A stretch of DNA of 64,000 nucleotides. Origin: Streptomyces lavendofoliae (lineage in GTDB: Bacteria > Actinomycetota > Actinomycetes > Streptomycetales > Streptomycetaceae). Numbering within the stretch: position 1 is the stretch's first letter; each line of letters begins with the position of its first letter. The stretch lies in assembly GCF_014649735.1 (NCBI RefSeq), contig NZ_BMTP01000014.1:1-64000 (forward strand), in the 5' to 3' direction. Positions 61,839 to 64,000 of the stretch are shown in pieces. The notes beneath the pieces were generated by a model. It was not told the origin of the DNA. It ran no database searches and saw only the letters and a list, made by a program, of their open reading frames with translations. The position numbers and the translations under genes are program-made.

Positions 61839-63605
61839 CTACAGGTACTGACCGGTATTCGCCACCGTGTCGATGGACCGACCGGTGTCGGCGCCCTGCT
61901 TTCCGGTGACGAGCGTGCGGATGAAGACGATCCGCTCGCCCTTCTTTCCGGAGATACGGGCCCAGTCGTCCGGGTTGGTGGTGTTCGGCAGGTCCTCGTT
62001 TTCCTTGAACTCGTCCACGCAAGCCTGGAGGAGGTGGGAAACCCTGAGGCCCTTCTGGTTGTGGTCGAGGAAGGCCTTGATGGCCATCTTCTTCGCCCGG
62101 TCGACGATGTTCTGGATCATCGCGCCGGAGTTGAAGTCCTTGAAGTACAGGACTTCCTTGTCACCGTTGGCGTACGTGACCTCGAGGAACCGGTTCTCCT
62201 CCGATTCCGCGTACATCTGCTCCACGACCGACTGGATCATCGCCTGGGCCGCGGCTTCCTTGGACCCATTGTGCTCGGCGAGGTCGTCCGCGTGCAGCGG
62301 CAGCGAAGGTGTCAGGTACTTGGCGAAGATGTCCTTGGCGGCCTCCGCGTCCGGGCGCTCGATCTTGATCTTCACATCGAGCCGGCCCGGCCTGAGGATG
62401 GCGGGGTCGATCATGTCCTCGCGGTTGGAGGCGCCGATGACGATGACGTTCTCCAGGCCCTCCACACCGTCGATCTCGGCGAGCAGCTGCGGGACGATGG
62501 TGTTCTCCACGTCCGAGCTGACACCGGACCCGCGGGTGCGGAAGAGGGACTCCATCTCGTCGAAGAAGACGATCACCGGAGTGCCCTCGCTCGCCTTCTC
62601 ACGAGCGCGCTGGAAGACCAGGCGGATGTGCCGCTCGGTCTCGCCGACGTACTTGTTGAGGAGCTCGGGGCCCTTGATGTTGAGGAAGTAGCTCTTCCCC
62701 GCGGGCTGCCCGGTCACCTCGGCGACCTTCTTGGCAAGGGAGTTGGCGACGGCCTTCGCGATGAGCGTCTTGCCGCAGCCGGGCGGGCCGTAGAGAAGGA
62801 TGCCCTTCGGCGGCCGCAGTTCGTGCTCCTGGAAGAGGTCGGGGTAGAGGTACGGGAGCTCGACCGCGTCGCGGATCAGCTCGATCTGGTTCCCCAGGCC
62901 GCCGATCTTCGTGTAGTCGACGTCCGGGACCTCTTCGAGGACCAGCTCCTCGACCTCGCTCTTGGGGATCACCTCGTAGACGTAGCCGGACCTGGGCTCC
63001 AGCAGCAGGGCGTCGCCGGGGCGGATGGTGATGTCCAGCAGCGGCTCGGCGAGCCTCACCACCCGTTCCTCGTCCGTGTGCCCGATCACCAGGGCCCGCT
63101 CGCCGTCCTCGAGGATCTCCTTGAGGGTGACGATGTCCCCGGCGCGCTCGAACTCCATGGCCTCGACCACGTTGAGCGCTTCGTTGAGCATTACTTCCTG
63201 GCCGCGCCGGAGCTCGTCGAGCTCGACGCTGGGGCTGACGTTCACCCGGAGCTTGCGGCCCCCGGTGAAGATGTCGCAGGTGTCGTCCTCGTTCGCCTTC
63301 AGGAAGACACCGAAGCCGGCCGGCGGCTGCGCGAGCCGGTCGACCTCCTCCTTGAGGGCCACGATCTGGTCGCGGGCCTCACGGAGCGTATTGGCGAGTC
63401 GCTCGTTCTGCGCGGACACGCCGGCCAGGTTGGTCTGCAGCTCGACGATCCGCTCTTCGAGAATCCTCGTATGACGCGGAGAGTCGGCGAGCTTACGTCG
63501 CAGGACGGCGATTTCCTGCTCGAGATAGGCAACCTGGCCGGCAGGGTCTTCAGACCCCCGCCCCGGCCGGATGCCGCGGTTGATGTCGTCGTCGTGGGCT
63601 GCCAC
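61839..63605 (-). CDS. arc: proteasome-associated AAA ATPase Arc (Mpa)
   Basis: The 588-residue ATPase unfolds pupylated proteins and feeds them to the 20S core. Order: N-terminal coiled coil that binds Pup (about 20-75), two OB domains (about 80-225), AAA domain with [17 protein letters not shown] and the sensor-region [13 protein letters not shown], then a C-terminal GQYL tail that docks into the alpha ring and opens the gate. GTG 63605 follows GGAGGTGAGGACC; it matches the length I recall for the S. coelicolor protein. Confidence 0.97.
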   Translation of the reverse strand: MAAHDDDINRGIRPGRGSEDPAGQVAYLEQEIAVLRRKLADSPRHTRILEERIVELQTNLAGVSAQNERLANTLREARDQIVALKEEVDRLAQPPAGFGVFLKANEDDTCDIFTGGRKLRVNVSPSVELDELRRGQEVMLNEALNVVEAMEFERAGDIVTLKEILEDGERALVIGHTDEERVVRLAEPLLDITIRPGDALLLEPRSGYVYEVIPKSEVEELVLEEVPDVDYTKIGGLGNQIELIRDAVELPYLYPDLFQEHELRPPKGILLYGPPGCGKTLIAKAVANSLAKKVAEVTGQPAGKSYFLNIKGPELLNKYVGETERHIRLVFQRAREKASEGTPVIVFFDEMESLFRTRGSGVSSDVENTIVPQLLAEIDGVEGLENVIVIGASNREDMIDPAILRPGRLDVKIKIERPDAEAAKDIFAKYLTPSLPLHADDLAEHNGSKEAAAQAMIQSVVEQMYAESEENRFLEVTYANGDKEVLYFKDFNSGAMIQNIVDRAKKMAIKAFLDHNQKGLRVSHLLQACVDEFKENEDLPNTTNPDDWARISGKKGERIVFIRTLVTGKQGADTGRSIDTVANTGQYL

Positions 63606-63837
63606 GGTCCTCACCTCCTCCAAGGGGAGCTGGACGCTTTCTGACCCTACCTGGGTGGGTGAAGATTGAAACCCCTAGATCACAAAGACTCTCGGGGTGT
63701 GTCCGATCTTCACCCTTGCGCTCTCCCTCGCATCAGGGGGATACCCACCCATCAACATCTGAAAGCGGGCGGTTGTATCGTCGGTGTGGTCAACACCCGT
63801 CAGGGTTGGCCCGACTTACCACACCAGAGGCAGGAAC

Positions 63838-64000
63838 ATGACCGTGCAGCACGAGGCTCCGACCACGGGCGCCGGCGAGGCCCTGGAGGTCTGGATCGAC
63901 CAGGACCTCTGCACCGGCGACGGGATCTGCGCGCAGTACGCCCCCGAGGTCTTCGAGCTGGACATCGACGGCCTCGCGTATGTGAAGAGCTCCGACGACG
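63838..64000 (+). CDS. ferredoxin, N-terminal part (cut by window end)
   Basis: The visible 54 residues contain DQDLCTGDGICAQYAPEVFE, the C-x5-C pattern (Cys25, Cys31) of single-cluster [3Fe-4S]/[4Fe-4S] ferredoxins that deliver electrons to cytochromes P450 or other oxidoreductases. The ATG follows GAGGCAGGAAC. The third cluster Cys lies beyond the window. It is divergent from arc, with a 232-base gap that should hold both promoters. Confidence 0.88.
   Translation, partial: MTVQHEAPTTGAGEALEVWIDQDLCTGDGICAQYAPEVFELDIDGLAYVKSSDD

Noticed and set aside
58975-61851. A 958-codon open frame antisense to dop, pup and prcB
   Set aside because: It runs opposite four well-identified proteasome genes and has compositional Val/Leu/Arg-rich content only.

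Overview
The window is high-GC actinobacterial DNA, almost certainly a Streptomyces chromosome. It has many GTG and TTG starts, a complete Pup-proteasome locus, TatA/TatC, mycosin and WXG100-type proteins, GlnA4-type glutamine synthetase and an IdeR/DmdR-type iron box. From about 8.75 kb onward the gene order matches what I remember of the S. coelicolor SCO1590-SCO1650 region.

Region 1 (1 to about 8,745) is accessory DNA and looks like the right arm of an integrated phage or phage-derived element. It holds a lysis cassette (endolysin, holin-like and other small membrane proteins), a terminator, a small serine recombinase coupled to an endonuclease VII-type nuclease, a Ku DNA-end-binding protein, and short Streptomyces accessory genes (DUF6233, DUF6221, a short GntR, a broken small gene, an XRE regulator). 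The element ends next to a 43-codon 3' piece of a 3-hydroxybutyryl-CoA dehydrogenase gene (8754-8885). This suggests that it integrated into that gene; the other end lies outside the window. Just inside the boundary are phased CAGGGAG repeats, two strong stem-loops and a 16-bp palindrome.

Region 2 (8.9-20.9 kb) is core chromosome: a small coiled-coil membrane protein, a Nudix hydrolase, an XRE/TPR regulator, an RsbU-like phosphatase, pheS-pheT, a soluble PAS histidine kinase, a SpoU/TrmH methyltransferase and infC-rpmI-rplT. infC appears to start at an AUC codon behind a structured leader with an intrinsic terminator.

Region 3 (20.9-45.2 kb) holds several modules: an SseB-like protein, a mycosin with a membrane partner, a PLP aldolase/deaminase, a likely ethanolamine/gamma-glutamyl catabolic cluster (SDR, aldehyde dehydrogenase, GlnA4, FadR-type regulator, APC permease, gamma-glutamyl hydrolase), a WXG100-like secretion-associated operon, a LysR regulator beside a frameshifted TDT transporter, a BtuF-like protein with an XRE-cupin regulator, a 5'-3' exonuclease, an iron-regulated siderophore-interacting protein, and a MerR regulator divergent from a membrane-protein/ABA4-like pair. 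A strictly phased 15-bp repeat array of 16 units lies between glnA4 and the aldehyde dehydrogenase gene.

Region 4 (45.2-63.6 kb) runs mostly on the minus strand: helY, tatC, tatA, small proteins, pafC, pafB, two FKBP prolyl isomerases, pafA, an MFS/LacI divergent pair, prcA, prcB, pup, dop and arc. Dop deamidates the Pup C-terminal glutamine, PafA ligates Pup to substrates, Arc unfolds them and PrcA/PrcB degrade them. The window ends inside a ferredoxin gene. I found no tRNA, rRNA, CRISPR array or insertion sequence.
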